Numbered from the stretch's first letter, positions 1 to 9,332 are shown. The stretch: 64,000 bases of DNA from Pseudanabaena sp. ABRG5-3 (GCF_003967015.1 NZ_AP017560.1:1488001-1552000); one strand, 5' to 3'. The notes: generated by a model from the sequence alone, not told the origin. Numbers and translations: made by a program.

Positions 1-1494
1 ATTCAAAACCTCTAACTCCTCATTTAACTCTTCCAACCTCTCAGAAAAAACAAAATCATCAACCTCTCTTTCTGCTACTCCCACATATCTACCAGCATTC
101 AAACTCCATCCCTGAGCCTCAATCTCATCAATTGTTGCAACCTTACACAAACCAGCAATATCAACATAAGCATTATCTGGAAACATCTCATCTAGAAAAA
201 CCTGACTACCATTAATAGTCTCAACCGCATCACCCCGATATAACCTAACAATATTTGCTAAATGCTCGATTTGGTCTGCTTCAAACTCTCGATGAGCGCG
301 ATCAACCTGTTTATAAACTTGCCTAGCATCAATAAATAAAACCTTATTCTTGCGGATAGTGCCAACTTTCCCCTTATCCAAAAACCACAATGTACAAGGC
401 AAAGTCACCGTATAGAAAAAATTAGAGCCAACAGCAACCATGACATCAACAGCACCAGATTGAATTAGCTTCTTGCGAATCTCTAGCTCAGACCCTCTAG
501 CATCACTAGCCGAATTTGCCATAACAAACCCAGCCCGACCTTTAGGACTCAACGCACTATAAAAATAATGAATCCATAGGTAGTTAGCATTGTCAGCTTT
601 TGGCAGTCCAAACGCCTTAAATCTTGGGTCACTCTCGATTCTATCTTTATCGACTTTACCCACATTAAAAGGCGGATTAGCCATCACAAAGTCAAACTTA
701 CCAACGCTCTCATGAATATCATCGTAATAGCTATTACCCTCCTTGATATCACCAGACAGACCATGTACTGCTAAGTTCATGTGACAAAGCCGCACAGTCT
801 CATCTACCTTCTCTTGACCGTAGATACTGATTTCTGCATTAGGTTTCTTCTTATGCCTTTCGACAAAAAAAGCGCTTTGCACAAACATACCGCCCGAACC
901 ACAGGCAGGGTCAAAAATTCGACCATGAAAAGGTTCGATGATTTCCACAATTAGCTTTACTACTGAGATAGGCGTAAAGAACTCTCCCCCTTTTTGCCCC
1001 TCACTCATGGCAAACTTACCTAAGAAATATTCATAGATTTTGCCAAAAGCATCACCCTCTAAGTCAGTCCCCATATCAATGCTGCTAAACTTTTTCAGAA
1101 GCTCCACTAGCAAATGATTTTCTAGCTGATTGTATGTTTTCGGTAAGACATTATTTAGAGCAGGATTATCAAGCTCAATCGCTCTCATTGCCTCATTAAT
1201 GGCTTTACCTATATCTTCACCTTCAGGCAAAGCTAACAATCTCGAAAACCTTGCTGCATCAGGTAAGTACATCACCCCCTTAGCTTGATAGTCAGCCTTA
1301 GTAATAGCCCTTCTACCGCTACCCTTACTTTTTAACTCTTCTTCTACCTTAGAAAACTTCCAGTCAGCATACCTTAAAAAAATAAGCCCTAAGACTGGTA
1401 CGGAATATTCTGATGACTTGAGCTTAGAGTTTGCTCTGAGTTCATCTGCTGCATCCCATAAACGTTTTTCTAAATCAGTTGTGTTAGCTGCCAT
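1..1494 (-). CDS. hsdM: Type I restriction-modification methylase subunit HsdM (3' end beyond window)
   Basis: This is the DNA adenine methylase (M) subunit of a type I restriction-modification system, which works in a complex with HsdS (specificity) and HsdR (restriction). The protein starts [20 protein letters not shown] at 1494 and is open for 498 codons to the window edge. It shows the SAM-binding motif [10 protein letters not shown] (encoded near 880-910) and the N6-adenine catalytic motif NPPF (near 670-680). The last visible residues include [12 protein letters not shown], typical of the HsdM C-terminus, so only a few residues should be missing. HsdS and HsdR are not in the window and probably lie to the left. 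The long gene-poor stretch and broken tRNA on its 5' side suggest it belongs to an integrated element. Confidence 0.93.
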   Translation of the reverse strand, partial: MAANTTDLEKRLWDAADELRANSKLKSSEYSVPVLGLIFLRYADWKFSKVEEELKSKGSGRRAITKADYQAKGVMYLPDAARFSRLLALPEGEDIGKAINEAMRAIELDNPALNNVLPKTYNQLENHLLVELLKKFSSIDMGTDLEGDAFGKIYEYFLGKFAMSEGQKGGEFFTPISVVKLIVEIIEPFHGRIFDPACGSGGMFVQSAFFVERHKKKPNAEISIYGQEKVDETVRLCHMNLAVHGLSGDIKEGNSYYDDIHESVGKFDFVMANPPFNVGKVDKDRIESDPRFKAFGLPKADNANYLWIHYFYSALSPKGRAGFVMANSASDARGSELEIRKKLIQSGAVDVMVAVGSNFFYTVTLPCTLWFLDKGKVGTIRKNKVLFIDARQVYKQVDRAHREFEADQIEHLANIVRLYRGDAVETINGSQVFLDEMFPDNAYVDIAGLCKVATIDEIEAQGWSLNAGRYVGVAEREVDDFVFSERLEELNEELEVLN

Positions 1495-2015
1495 TTGGGG
1501 CGATCAAGCTCGAATACATTTACCTACTCTTTGTTAGAAGAGTTTTTGTATTATGCCACGTCCAAACCAGCTATTTATCACCTATAACTGAGAATATCTA
1601 TAGAATTGATTGATTTTAACTAATTCTGACAAACTCACATCTAAACAGCCGAATCTTAAATTGGATCAGCTTAATTTGTATCCTAATAACCCAACTCTAG
1701 CTTTGCTCCGTATAATTAGCTCATCATAGAAATACGATCTCCCTTTGTTTTACAAGGAAATATAGGTCTGAGTATAAATACTTAGACAGTGCTAGAAGCA
1801 TCACTTTATTTCTATGGCTGTCTTGTTGTCTTATCGCGAGTCTAGCTTTACTAGTCTGATATTTGCGACAGTCAATATCTTAGGATTGTTATATTCGTAT
1901 TTCCTATATTTTGCCAAAAATCTATAAGAAATAGCTATATAAATAGCCATTAAAAAATCCCTGACTAGCAATCATTTCTCTTTACTTAACACCTGAAATG
2001 CTTTACTATTAAGGG

Positions 2016-2037
2016 ATTGGTACGGAATTGGTACAGA
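2016..2037. repeat. Tandem 11-bp direct repeat next to tRNA fragment
   Basis: Two adjacent copies, ATTGGTACGGA and ATTGGTACAGA, lie about 55 bp beyond the break of the tRNA-Val fragment. Short direct repeats beside a broken tRNA resemble arm-type or accessory sites for a tyrosine recombinase. That role is inference; no integrase gene is in the window. Confidence 0.5.
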
Positions 2038-2092
2038 AAATATTTGTAAATTGTAAAAGCTTTGTAAATAAAGGGTTAGAAACTAACTAAAT

Positions 2093-2135
2093 TCTCGGTG
2101 TAAACGAGACGCTCTACCAACTGAGCTAAGCGCCC
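2093..2135 (-). pseudogene. tRNA-Val(UAC) 5' fragment, broken after the anticodon stem
   Basis: Reading the minus strand from 2135, the acceptor 5' strand GGGCGCT, TA, D-stem GCTC, D-loop, GAGC, then anticodon stem TCTCG, loop TTTACAC (anticodon UAC) and CGAGA are all intact. The sequence then departs from any tRNA. The variable loop, T arm and 3' acceptor strand are missing, so it cannot fold as a full tRNA. The break sits at a position used by some integrases, and hsdM lies on the side where the 3' half should be. A split tRNA or an intron is a less likely alternative. Confidence 0.75.
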
Positions 2136-2270
2136 TTTTTTGAGGTCTTTTTTTGACCTCAATTAATATAGCAGATAGCGATCGCATTTAGTCAAACTTT
2201 TTTGAAAAATTTTGCCAAATATGGCAAAACAAGTTTTTATCTATCCTCAAAAGCTTTATAGATAAAGGTT

Positions 2271-2378
2271 TTATACCAATTCGATGAAGTGTGATTACAC
2301 TTCATCGAATTAAAACCCAAACCCAGCAAGATTTTTCAGTTCTAAAAATGGCTATGCCATTTTTAGAACTGGTATTAC
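2271..2378. repeat. MITE-like element with two hairpins (family 6, single copy)
   Basis: Two perfect hairpins stand side by side: AATTCGATGAAGTGT with its complement (2278-2311) and CAGTTCTAAAAATGGC with its complement (2337-2371). They are bracketed by inverted ends TTATACCA and TGGTATTA. No gene lies inside. It resembles the other palindromic elements in this window, but I see only one copy here. Confidence 0.55.
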
Positions 2379-2743
2379 AGCGCTAAATGAAAGAACGTTC
2401 TGTAGGGATACTCTCTCAATTTGCTAGTCATGGCACCATGCCCAGCTACTTAGTGCATGGCGATGCAGACTTTTACGAAATCTTTTAGTCTATACCAAGA
2501 CTTTTTTTAGAAATTGCGTTAAAGTTGAGAAGGCTTTTTGGAGTTAAGCAATACAAGTTATTATTGACAAAGTAAAATTTTCAAATTTTCAGTAACGGTT
2601 AATTTATCGGATTTCTTTTGAAATACTGAATATTACAAGTATAAAAAAGACAAAATTGTTGCTCTTCTACTACATATTTGTTAACAGATAACCTTTACAA
2701 TATAGAGACAATATAGCGAAATGAGGCTAGACAGCGCCCAGCT

Positions 2744-3796
2744 ATGAGTAATATTTTCTTGCTGCCGCCAAACCTAAATAAAAAGGAGCGTTTTGCCGCT
2801 TCTTGGGAGTATTTACTAGAAAATATTCCCGATTTGGGGCAGGAATTGGTTGATTTCTTAACACAGAGATCGGGAAAACGAAGTTCAACTTTTATTAAAG
2901 CTGTTAGCTATCCCTTTATTTCGTCAGATATCCAGCCTGATCTGATTCTGGAATGTCAAGATTTTGACATTATCTGTGATCATCGATTAGAAAGTGAGTT
3001 AAACAAGCATTCTCTAGACACGTATTTTACGCTGGCTAAGTTTCAAGAGAAACAAAACTATGTGGCATTAATTAGCAATAGTTATTGTCTAATCTCTCCT
3101 GAGATCTTGGCTGGGGAAGAAGCGCAGACCTACTATCTCCAGCCCTATGATGATAGTAATTCTTCAATGCCATATTTTTGTTGGCAAGATATATATGCAC
3201 TAGTGGCTCAAAAGAACGAGCGTCTTGCCCACGAATTTATCGAATACATGCACTTTATGGATATGCAGCCTTGGCAACATAGTGTATGGGGGCAGCTATT
3301 TATCAATCCTGATGTGGCAAGCAATTTTAGCGAACAATGGTCGCCAGTAATAGAATATCTGCAAGGATTGGGGGTTACATCTAAACGTAGTGGTTACAGT
3401 GCGTTGGAGATTATTTATCCTTTGCCGTGGTTACAGTTGCTTTACGTTTATGTGGCAAGATCTATCCAGCACAATGATTTGCAAGCGATCAGTCCTTATC
3501 TGGTCGCAACAATTTGGATTAAGGGAGATGAAACAGAACAGATTCGGGCTTTTCACGGAATTTCAGAGCAATTTACCTTGCCTGAAAACAATGAGGTAAC
3601 AGTCGAAATCAGACCAAGCCTTGCAGATGGTCTATGGATGATGAAAACGGGTAATCGTCCTAAACTAGCTGCCACCTATTACACCTCCCTCGATCGCATT
3701 GTATCGACAGACCGTAAGCAAATGCAGAAAAATCTGATGGCTTTTACAAAAGCAGTATTTGCCCATGCCAAAAACATATCTACAGCTACCAGCTAG
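2744..3796 (+). CDS. Hypothetical protein, possibly PD-(D/E)XK nuclease-like
   Basis: This is a 350-residue soluble protein with no signal peptide or membrane segment, and I do not recognise its family with certainty. Residues around 60-105 (PDLILECQDFDIICDHRLES, followed by a YFTLAKF segment) resemble the beta-D-beta core of PD-(D/E)XK nuclease-fold proteins. That core is common in cyanobacterial proteins beside defence loci. The canonical E-x-K is not clear (DHRLES in its place), so activity is uncertain. The middle contains MHFMDMQPWQH and a Trp-rich stretch. It is a single gene next to an island border, and its TAG stop is immediately followed by a palindromic element at 3797. Confidence 0.5.
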   Translation: MSNIFLLPPNLNKKERFAASWEYLLENIPDLGQELVDFLTQRSGKRSSTFIKAVSYPFISSDIQPDLILECQDFDIICDHRLESELNKHSLDTYFTLAKFQEKQNYVALISNSYCLISPEILAGEEAQTYYLQPYDDSNSSMPYFCWQDIYALVAQKNERLAHEFIEYMHFMDMQPWQHSVWGQLFINPDVASNFSEQWSPVIEYLQGLGVTSKRSGYSALEIIYPLPWLQLLYVYVARSIQHNDLQAISPYLVATIWIKGDETEQIRAFHGISEQFTLPENNEVTVEIRPSLADGLWMMKTGNRPKLAATYYTSLDRIVSTDRKQMQKNLMAFTKAVFAHAKNISTATS

Positions 3797-3913
3797 TATA
3801 GCTGCCGTCGCTTGTGTCAGGACAAGATCAAAACCCAAGAAGAGAATGGCGGTGCTTCGCACCGCCATTCTCTTCTTGGGTTTTATGTCCTAATACACTT
3901 GGCGATAGCTATA
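3797..3913. repeat. MITE-like palindromic element, family 2, copy a
   Basis: It is 117 bp with imperfect 28-bp inverted ends, starting TATAGCTGCCGTCGC on the left and TATAGCTATCGCCAA on the right. Both ends run into AGGACA. A perfect hairpin sits at the centre, with arms containing AACCCAAGAAGAGAATGGCG. It starts at the base after the stop codon of the preceding gene. Copy b is at 21750-21864: same outer plan, different inner arms. Confidence 0.8.
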
Positions 3914-3943
3914 AATTACCAAATAGGGGAATGCACGTTCTAT

Positions 3944-4837
3944 TCATCTGTTTCTGGTTAACTCGACATAGATATTCTCAAGGCGTACTGGTTGACGCAT
4001 AATCGAGTCGATCACAATGCCATCAAAATAATCCAAGATTTCCTTTAGCTCCATTGACTTGGGTAGCCAAAAAGTTAACTCGCGACCATAGTGACGATAC
4101 TCAAAGCCTAGCTCGATCGCTCTTTTGATTGCTAAGTCTTCGGTTGGGGTACAAACGATCACAATTTCTTGGGCAGGGACATACCTACGCAGTTCATCTA
4201 AATTTCCTTCGGCTAATAAACTACCCTGTTTAATGATGCCGATACGTTGACACAGACGTTCTGCTTCATCGAGCAAATGGGTAGTCAATAAAATCGCCGT
4301 ATCTTGGCTACTTAAATTCCGAATTACTTCCCAAATTTCGTAACGTGCCTCAATATCTAGCCCCGTTGTTGGCTCATCTAGCACCACTAACTGTGGCTGA
4401 TGAATCAGAGCGATCGCCATACTCAGGCGACGTTGCATTCCCCCACTCAGCGTATCAGCAATACTTTTAGCGCGATCGCCCAGACCTACCAGTTCGAGAC
4501 AATACTTAGCTTGTTTCCGACAAAGCTCGTTGTTCAGTCCATAGAGCCGACCAAAAAATTGGAGATTTTCGTCACAGGTCAGGCTCTTATAAAAAATATT
4601 TTCCTGTGGGGCGATTCCAATTAGCGATCGCATTGCTCCTGAAGAAGTCTGACCATTCATCATGATGTTGCCGCGATCGGCTTTAATCAAACCGCACAGA
4701 ATACTAATTGTGGTGGTCTTACCAGCTCCGTTTGGACCGAGTAAGCCGTAAACTTCACCTGATTGGATAGTAAAGCTCAAGTCCTGCAAAACTTGCTTCT
4801 TTCCATAAGATTTACAGATTTTGCGAACCTCTAGCAC
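3944..4837 (-). CDS. ABC transporter ATP-binding protein (ABC-2/DrrA type)
   Basis: This is the cytoplasmic ATPase subunit of an ABC exporter, 297 residues. Visible motifs are Walker A GPNGAGKT (34-41), the Q-loop APQEN (76-80), signature LSGGMQ (130-135), and Walker B with D-loop LVVLDEPTTGLD (150-161), followed by an H-loop (LLTTHLLDEAERL). The layout and length match ABC-2 family ATPases such as DrrA/NatA/CcmA, whose partners are six-helix permeases. No permease gene is adjacent, so the substrate is unknown and the partner must be encoded elsewhere. The ATG at 4837 aligns with the usual MLEVRKICKSYG start of such proteins. Confidence 0.92.
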   Translation of the reverse strand: MLEVRKICKSYGKKQVLQDLSFTIQSGEVYGLLGPNGAGKTTTISILCGLIKADRGNIMMNGQTSSGAMRSLIGIAPQENIFYKSLTCDENLQFFGRLYGLNNELCRKQAKYCLELVGLGDRAKSIADTLSGGMQRRLSMAIALIHQPQLVVLDEPTTGLDIEARYEIWEVIRNLSSQDTAILLTTHLLDEAERLCQRIGIIKQGSLLAEGNLDELRRYVPAQEIVIVCTPTEDLAIKRAIELGFEYRHYGRELTFWLPKSMELKEILDYFDGIVIDSIMRQPVRLENIYVELTRNR

Positions 4838-5001
4838 GAATTATATCTAGCTCTCTTAAAGTGTTGCTTAAAGTATAGCAATCAGCATTACAAAACCCAA
4901 ACAGTTAGAAACAGCACAAAATCATACCTCTAGCTATTTGAAGTTTATGGCGCAACGCTCTAGAAAAGCCTCTAAATCTAATGCAAGCAAATTAAGCAGG
5001 C

Positions 5002-5034
5002 ATAATCAAAGCGTGCGCCGCACGCTTTGATTAT
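5002..5034. terminator. Perfect palindrome at the 3' end of the NACHT gene
   Basis: Arms ATAATCAAAGCGTGCG (5002-5017) and its complement (5019-5034) are separated by a single base. It ends one base before the stop codon of the minus-strand NACHT gene at 5036. It probably acts as a terminator or mRNA 3'-end stabiliser, although no clear T-run follows. Confidence 0.6.
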
Positions 5035-5035
5035 C

Positions 5036-7525
5036 TTAGTACTGCAAAATTGAATATTCTCCTTGAGGAGATAGCAAAGTAGACTCTATTTGATTTTTAA
5101 CTAATGGGCTAACGTACTCAGCATTATTGAGACATTCCACTAAAAGCTTATTGGCATCATGATATGTTCGCAATATTTTAAGTTGATTTTCGCTAAACTG
5201 CCACTCTTGGGAACCTTTACGATGTTGCACGATGAGACTGCGTAATTTTTTTGACCAATCTAAGCCTTTTGCCTGCCACCACTTAGAAAACTTCTCGCGA
5301 TCTTTGTAAGGATCAGGAAATTTCTGTCGTAAAAATTGCAATCCCTTATGGAGATCTGGCTCAAGGATACAGGCTAATTCCAAAATGCGATGATTGGCAA
5401 AATATAGGGCTAAGTCAAGATTGAGAGCAAGATTAATCGTAAAGTCAATATCTACCTCTGTTTCCATGGTGTTATCGAAGCCCAAGGCTTTGGTTCTTGC
5501 TCGTTCTAGCGACCGCGAATGGGCAATATCTAATGCTCTTGCACGATCTAGCGATCGCGTATGCTCCAAATCAATATCTAGGTATAAAGCCCGAATCGTC
5601 ACCGCCTTATAGGGAGTCTTCATTTGAATCGATTGCTGATTTACCCAAGACAAAAATGATTGGAGGTGAGGATCTTTGACCACAAGCTCATCAATTTTTC
5701 GCTTCATCATTGTTAGTGTGCGATCGGCTTGCTGGGAAATGCTTATTGTCATTACAATCACCCCATGCCAGCGATTGAGATACATGCGATCTAGTAAGTA
5801 TTTTTGGGCAGCCGCAGGATTGCTATTAGCGATACGATAAGCCGCAAGATAGTCATGCAAAGTTGTATGGCTGAGTTTATAAATACCTTTAGCAGATTCA
5901 ATTAATAAGCTATGTTGCCATTTAAGCATCTCGAAAAGCTGATCACGATCAACTGCAACATGGGATAAATTTCGACTTGACTTAATACATGCTTGAAAGT
6001 CATCCTCAAGCTCATTGTTTTGCCAAATGTAGCCATGACGATCCAAAGAGACGATCGCAACATAGGACAGTAAATCCTGTTTCTGAGCAGTTGATAAGGA
6101 TTGCTGCGGAGAACTGGGTAAACATTTCGTCTGTTCCCATTTATTGAGTAACAGATTTAAGATTTCTTGATAAAAGTTGGGTTTGAGATATTCACAACTG
6201 TTAAAAGCAGTGCAAATATGGGTTAGCAATAGGGGATTTGTAGCAAGTTCTGCTAAAGGCTGATTAGTGGCAAGTAGTTGCTGAAACTTGTCCTTCTTTT
6301 TAGGTGATTGAACAGAGGTTGTGTGAAACCATTTACTTATGAATTCAGCGATTTGAGTATGGTTAAATGGGGCAATTTCTATGGTTTGAAATGATTCGAG
6401 AATATGCCCATAGATAGGATTGCGGGCAGCAAAGACCATCCGATTTTTGGGATAGCGATCACTAAAGTTTAAGATTTTTTGAGCAATTTCAGCACGATAA
6501 ACTTCGGGTATTTCATCTAAGCCATCCCAAAGCAATAAAAAATTCCCATCATTTAATAATTGCTCTAGTACATGATTAGTTGATAATCCATCTAATATAT
6601 CTCCAGATAATCCATAGTGGGTAATTTGAGATTTGAGCCACGTAAATGGATTATTTAAAGAATCTGTGCCATGAAAATTATGTAGATCAATTAGCGATCG
6701 CAATGGCAAAAATACAGGTAAATAATCAGGTAAAATTTGGTCAGTAATACTTGCTAAAGCCCAATATTTGATTAATGTTGTTTTACCAGTGCCAACTCCA
6801 CCGACCAACAAAATTTTCTTATATTCCTCTACAGCCTGATTTGCAGGAATTGATGGTGGATGGAGTTTTGCTAAATAAAAGCGATCATATTGTTCGGGAG
6901 GAATATTGGCAAAAGTCTCATTAAGATCTAGATATTGACTACTGGGTAAATTAGTAAAGACTTCAATATCTGTATATAGGTCATGTAAATAAAGTGGACT
7001 ATTGATATCAATTACTCTGAGGCGATCGCATTGACGAATCAACCCAGAAGATATCTTTTGACGTAGTTTTTGGACAAATTGATTAGATGTTATTAGTAGA
7101 TCATCTTGCAGATCCTGATTCACGTTAGAGGATGATAGAGATAAATCATTAGTTAAATCCTGATTTAATTCAGAGGAGGGATTAGAATCACTTAAGTTGA
7201 TAGCTGGTGGAACTTCATTACGAGAAATACTATAACCATTACTAGCTTCCTCTATATTAGTAGATACAGAATTTGCATCACCCCTAGTATCTATAGTTTC
7301 TGAAAGTTTATCTAGATGAGAGTCTAATCCAATATTTAATTTTTCACAAACTAGGTTATAGGTATTACGGTCAACAATTTCTCCATTCAAAAAGTTCTCA
7401 ACTAATTGCACTGCAATGCCAAGCTCATTTGCCAACTGCAAAGTATTATAGCCACTACGTGTGAGTTCATCCTTTGCAATAACAAGGACTTCTGACGACG
7501 CTCTGAGCATCAATGCTACAACCAT
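5036..7525 (-). CDS. NACHT-domain NTPase with N-terminal HTH-like region
   Basis: This 829-residue protein belongs to the STAND/NACHT class of signal-transduction ATPases; bacterial members often act in anti-phage defence. Residues 20-70 look like a Cro/CI-type helix-turn-helix (YNTLQLANELGIAVQLVENF). An Asn/Ser-rich linker follows (80-150), then a NACHT-associated segment (150-190, LRQKI..CDRLRVIDI..LHDLYTDIEVF). Walker A is GGVGTGKTT (242-250) and Walker B is LLLWDGLDEIP (330-340), with a sensor-like NRMVFAARNP. The C-terminal third is helical, with a degenerate repeat rich in RARALDIAHSR. The Walker B order and the associated segment match cyanobacterial NACHT proteins I know. The sensed ligand is unknown. 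A GAGG sequence lies upstream of the ATG at 7525; the Met at residue 6 is an alternative start. Confidence 0.88.
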   Translation of the reverse strand: MVVALMLRASSEVLVIAKDELTRSGYNTLQLANELGIAVQLVENFLNGEIVDRNTYNLVCEKLNIGLDSHLDKLSETIDTRGDANSVSTNIEEASNGYSISRNEVPPAINLSDSNPSSELNQDLTNDLSLSSSNVNQDLQDDLLITSNQFVQKLRQKISSGLIRQCDRLRVIDINSPLYLHDLYTDIEVFTNLPSSQYLDLNETFANIPPEQYDRFYLAKLHPPSIPANQAVEEYKKILLVGGVGTGKTTLIKYWALASITDQILPDYLPVFLPLRSLIDLHNFHGTDSLNNPFTWLKSQITHYGLSGDILDGLSTNHVLEQLLNDGNFLLLWDGLDEIPEVYRAEIAQKILNFSDRYPKNRMVFAARNPIYGHILESFQTIEIAPFNHTQIAEFISKWFHTTSVQSPKKKDKFQQLLATNQPLAELATNPLLLTHICTAFNSCEYLKPNFYQEILNLLLNKWEQTKCLPSSPQQSLSTAQKQDLLSYVAIVSLDRHGYIWQNNELEDDFQACIKSSRNLSHVAVDRDQLFEMLKWQHSLLIESAKGIYKLSHTTLHDYLAAYRIANSNPAAAQKYLLDRMYLNRWHGVIVMTISISQQADRTLTMMKRKIDELVVKDPHLQSFLSWVNQQSIQMKTPYKAVTIRALYLDIDLEHTRSLDRARALDIAHSRSLERARTKALGFDNTMETEVDIDFTINLALNLDLALYFANHRILELACILEPDLHKGLQFLRQKFPDPYKDREKFSKWWQAKGLDWSKKLRSLIVQHRKGSQEWQFSENQLKILRTYHDANKLLVECLNNAEYVSPLVKNQIESTLLSPQGEYSILQY

Positions 7526-7714
7526 AGGTCTAATTCCTCATGTTTGAATCATGTTTTTGCATAGTCTTTCGCAACTAAAAGACTGTGCAAGTAGCTTTTA
7601 GAAAAGCTTGTGTTGCAAGATTTACCCAAAATCATCTGGATTTGGATCCAGCGTAAAGTGCTGTAATGCGATCGCAAATTGCTTTAATCAATAATATTAC
7701 TTATTAAGAGAACT

Positions 7715-8437
7715 TTGACTGAAGTGAGTTTATTGACCTTAGCGATAGATGTGGGTGGAAGTAGTATCAAATCAATCATATTGCGAGACGATGGAACTGC
7801 CGCCTCAGAGCGATCGCAAATTCCTACTGCCCATCCCGCAACTCCTGATATAATCGTTTCTCAGTTACTTGATTTGATTAATACACAGGGAGACTATGAT
7901 CGAATCGCCATCGGATTTCCCAGCGTTGTCGAAAACGGGGTCACAAGGGGGGCTATCAACTTACATCCTGATTGGGATGGGTTTACCCTAGCTGAAGTAT
8001 TACAGAATAAGTTGGGTAAACCAATTAGGATTGCCAATGATGCGGATGTACAGGGCTGTGGGGCGATCGCAGGGCAGGGTGTGGAGCTAGTAGTTACTCT
8101 AGGTACTGGCTTTGGATCATCACTTTTCCTCGATGGGAAGTTACTTCCTAATTTAGAACTCGGTCAGCATATTTTTCGCGATCGCGATACCTACGAGGAT
8201 TGTTTGGGGCAAGCCGCACTAGATCGTATTGGTGTCGAGGTTTGGAATATCCAATTAGCTGAAGTGATCGCCTCACTGTATAAGTTATTTAATTTCGACA
8301 AAATATATTTAGGTGGTGGCAATTCACGCTTAGTTAATGTGGATTTATCGTCCAATTTATCTAACAAAATAGCGATCGTTTCTAACGACTTGGGATTGAT
8401 CGGCGGACTTGCATTGTGGCGCTCTAGCGGCTCATGA
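7715..8437 (+). CDS. ppgK: ROK-family polyphosphate glucokinase
   Basis: This 240-residue ROK-fold sugar kinase is probably the strictly polyphosphate- or ATP/polyphosphate-dependent glucokinase that makes glucose-6-phosphate in the cytoplasm. It starts with the phosphate-1 motif LAIDVGGSSIKSI, then IAIGFPSVVENG, the substrate loop NDADVQGCGA, and the adenosine/phosphate motif VVTLGTGFGSSLF. The C-terminal KIYLGGGNSRL closes the ATP lobe. Length fits PpgK (about 240-270). The start is a TTG at 7715, the only reasonable choice upstream of the DVGG motif apart from a nearby GTG. A second, unrelated glucokinase (Glk) lies at 56540. Confidence 0.82.
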   Translation: MTEVSLLTLAIDVGGSSIKSIILRDDGTAASERSQIPTAHPATPDIIVSQLLDLINTQGDYDRIAIGFPSVVENGVTRGAINLHPDWDGFTLAEVLQNKLGKPIRIANDADVQGCGAIAGQGVELVVTLGTGFGSSLFLDGKLLPNLELGQHIFRDRDTYEDCLGQAALDRIGVEVWNIQLAEVIASLYKLFNFDKIYLGGGNSRLVNVDLSSNLSNKIAIVSNDLGLIGGLALWRSSGS

Positions 8438-8465
8438 TAACTTAACAGGGAATTGAGCCCAGAAA

Positions 8466-9332
8466 TTAAATTGCATCAGGATCAACTCCTATCGACCTTA
8501 AATAACTCGCTAATTTCTCTTTTTGTTGACGTTCTTGATCAGCGATCGCCTCAGCTTGTTGTTGAGCTAAGCTAGCTTGATCGGCGATCGCTCGTTGTTG
8601 ATCAGCGATCGCTCGTTGTTGATCAGCGATCGCTTCAGCTTGTGTTGCTCGTTCATCACCAGTTAACAACAAATTCCCCGACTCATCCCACCAGCGCAAC
8701 CAAGATACACCATTCTCTAATTTCAGCCCAAGTTCCACGCCCATCGGTGCGATCGCAAAATGTCCGCGATCATTGGGCTGTACTTTGATATAGCGTCCAT
8801 CAACTAAGTGATAGACTTCCAGACTGTCTCGCCATGCGTCAAAAATGGCATAAAAAGGAATGCGAATTGCCTGCTCATAAACCCAAAATTTGCCAGCTTT
8901 GTCGGTTTCACTGGGCGGTGTTGTGTCTCTTTCTTCATCCCCATTACCAGATACAAATTCAATTGCTATTAAGGGTGCAACAAACTCTTTCCACAAAACA
9001 TAGGAACGACGATATTCACCATCAAGCAGTGGCGATACATTAGGAACGTAAAACCAGTCGGGTGCTTCGGCTCCTTTTTCGGGTGGTTCCATTAGTCGCC
9101 AGTAAATGCCACTATCTTGACCGATGCAGTAGCGTCCATCGGGATGTAATTTTTCTAGGACTGGAGTGATGGAGCTAGTTAAAACAATACTTTGTGGGTG
9201 TTCCTGAAAATTTTTCACAAAGGTTCCGTCTGTTTCTGGCAGTTGCTTATGATCGGGAATACTGATGGGTGTGGAGGCAATATTGGGCGGTGGTGAGGCG
9301 GTAGTTTTACTTGGTGTTTGTGTAGTTTGCAT
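8466..9332 (-). CDS. Uma2-family (DUF820) putative endonuclease with C-terminal repeat
   Basis: This 288-residue Uma2/DUF820 protein is a PD-(D/E)XK-fold family greatly expanded in cyanobacteria, whose physiological role is unknown. The core includes PDWFYVPNVSPLL, a catalytic-like LIAIEFVSGNGDEERD and KFWVYEQAIRIPFYAIFD, which give the D...E-x-(V/I) pattern of the family. The tail (about 230-288) is a helical repeat with AIADQQR units, ending KLASYLRSIGVDPDAI, a common Uma2 ending. The repeat units are encoded by a 21-bp tandem repeat built on HIP1. The N-terminal 30 residues are Thr/Pro-rich and probably disordered. Confidence 0.88.
   Translation of the reverse strand: MQTTQTPSKTTASPPPNIASTPISIPDHKQLPETDGTFVKNFQEHPQSIVLTSSITPVLEKLHPDGRYCIGQDSGIYWRLMEPPEKGAEAPDWFYVPNVSPLLDGEYRRSYVLWKEFVAPLIAIEFVSGNGDEERDTTPPSETDKAGKFWVYEQAIRIPFYAIFDAWRDSLEVYHLVDGRYIKVQPNDRGHFAIAPMGVELGLKLENGVSWLRWWDESGNLLLTGDERATQAEAIADQQRAIADQQRAIADQASLAQQQAEAIADQERQQKEKLASYLRSIGVDPDAI
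8583..8637. repeat. HIP1-based 21-bp tandem repeat inside Uma2 gene
   Basis: About two and a half near-identical 21-bp units, each beginning GCGATCGCTCGTTG, encode consecutive AIADQQR heptads. The unit length keeps the reading frame, so copy number can change without breaking the protein. Confidence 0.75.

Larger units (their letters stand above)
1495..2743. other. Gene-poor 1.25-kb stretch at an island border
   Basis: I see no convincing protein gene here. It holds AT-rich sequence upstream of hsdM, a tandem 11-bp repeat (2016-2037), a tRNA-Val 5' fragment (2093-2135), a small hairpin TGAGGTC/GACCTCA (about 2141-2160), and a palindromic element (2271-2378). An isolated copy of the family-3 element end, GCCCAGCTACTTA, lies near 2449-2462. 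It reads as a junction between an inserted block and the chromosome. Confidence 0.6.

Noticed and set aside
2141-2160. TGAGGTC/GACCTCA hairpin as a terminator
   Set aside because: No gene ends there on the plus strand, and for the minus-strand tRNA fragment it lies upstream; function not supported.
3944-7525. ABC ATPase and NACHT gene as one defence operon
   Set aside because: They are separated by about 200 bp with a palindrome at the NACHT stop, and the ATPase is an ordinary ABC-2 type without a defence-specific feature.
8583-8637. Possible CRISPR array from repeated HIP1 units
   Set aside because: The repeats are contiguous, without spacers, and lie in frame inside a protein gene.
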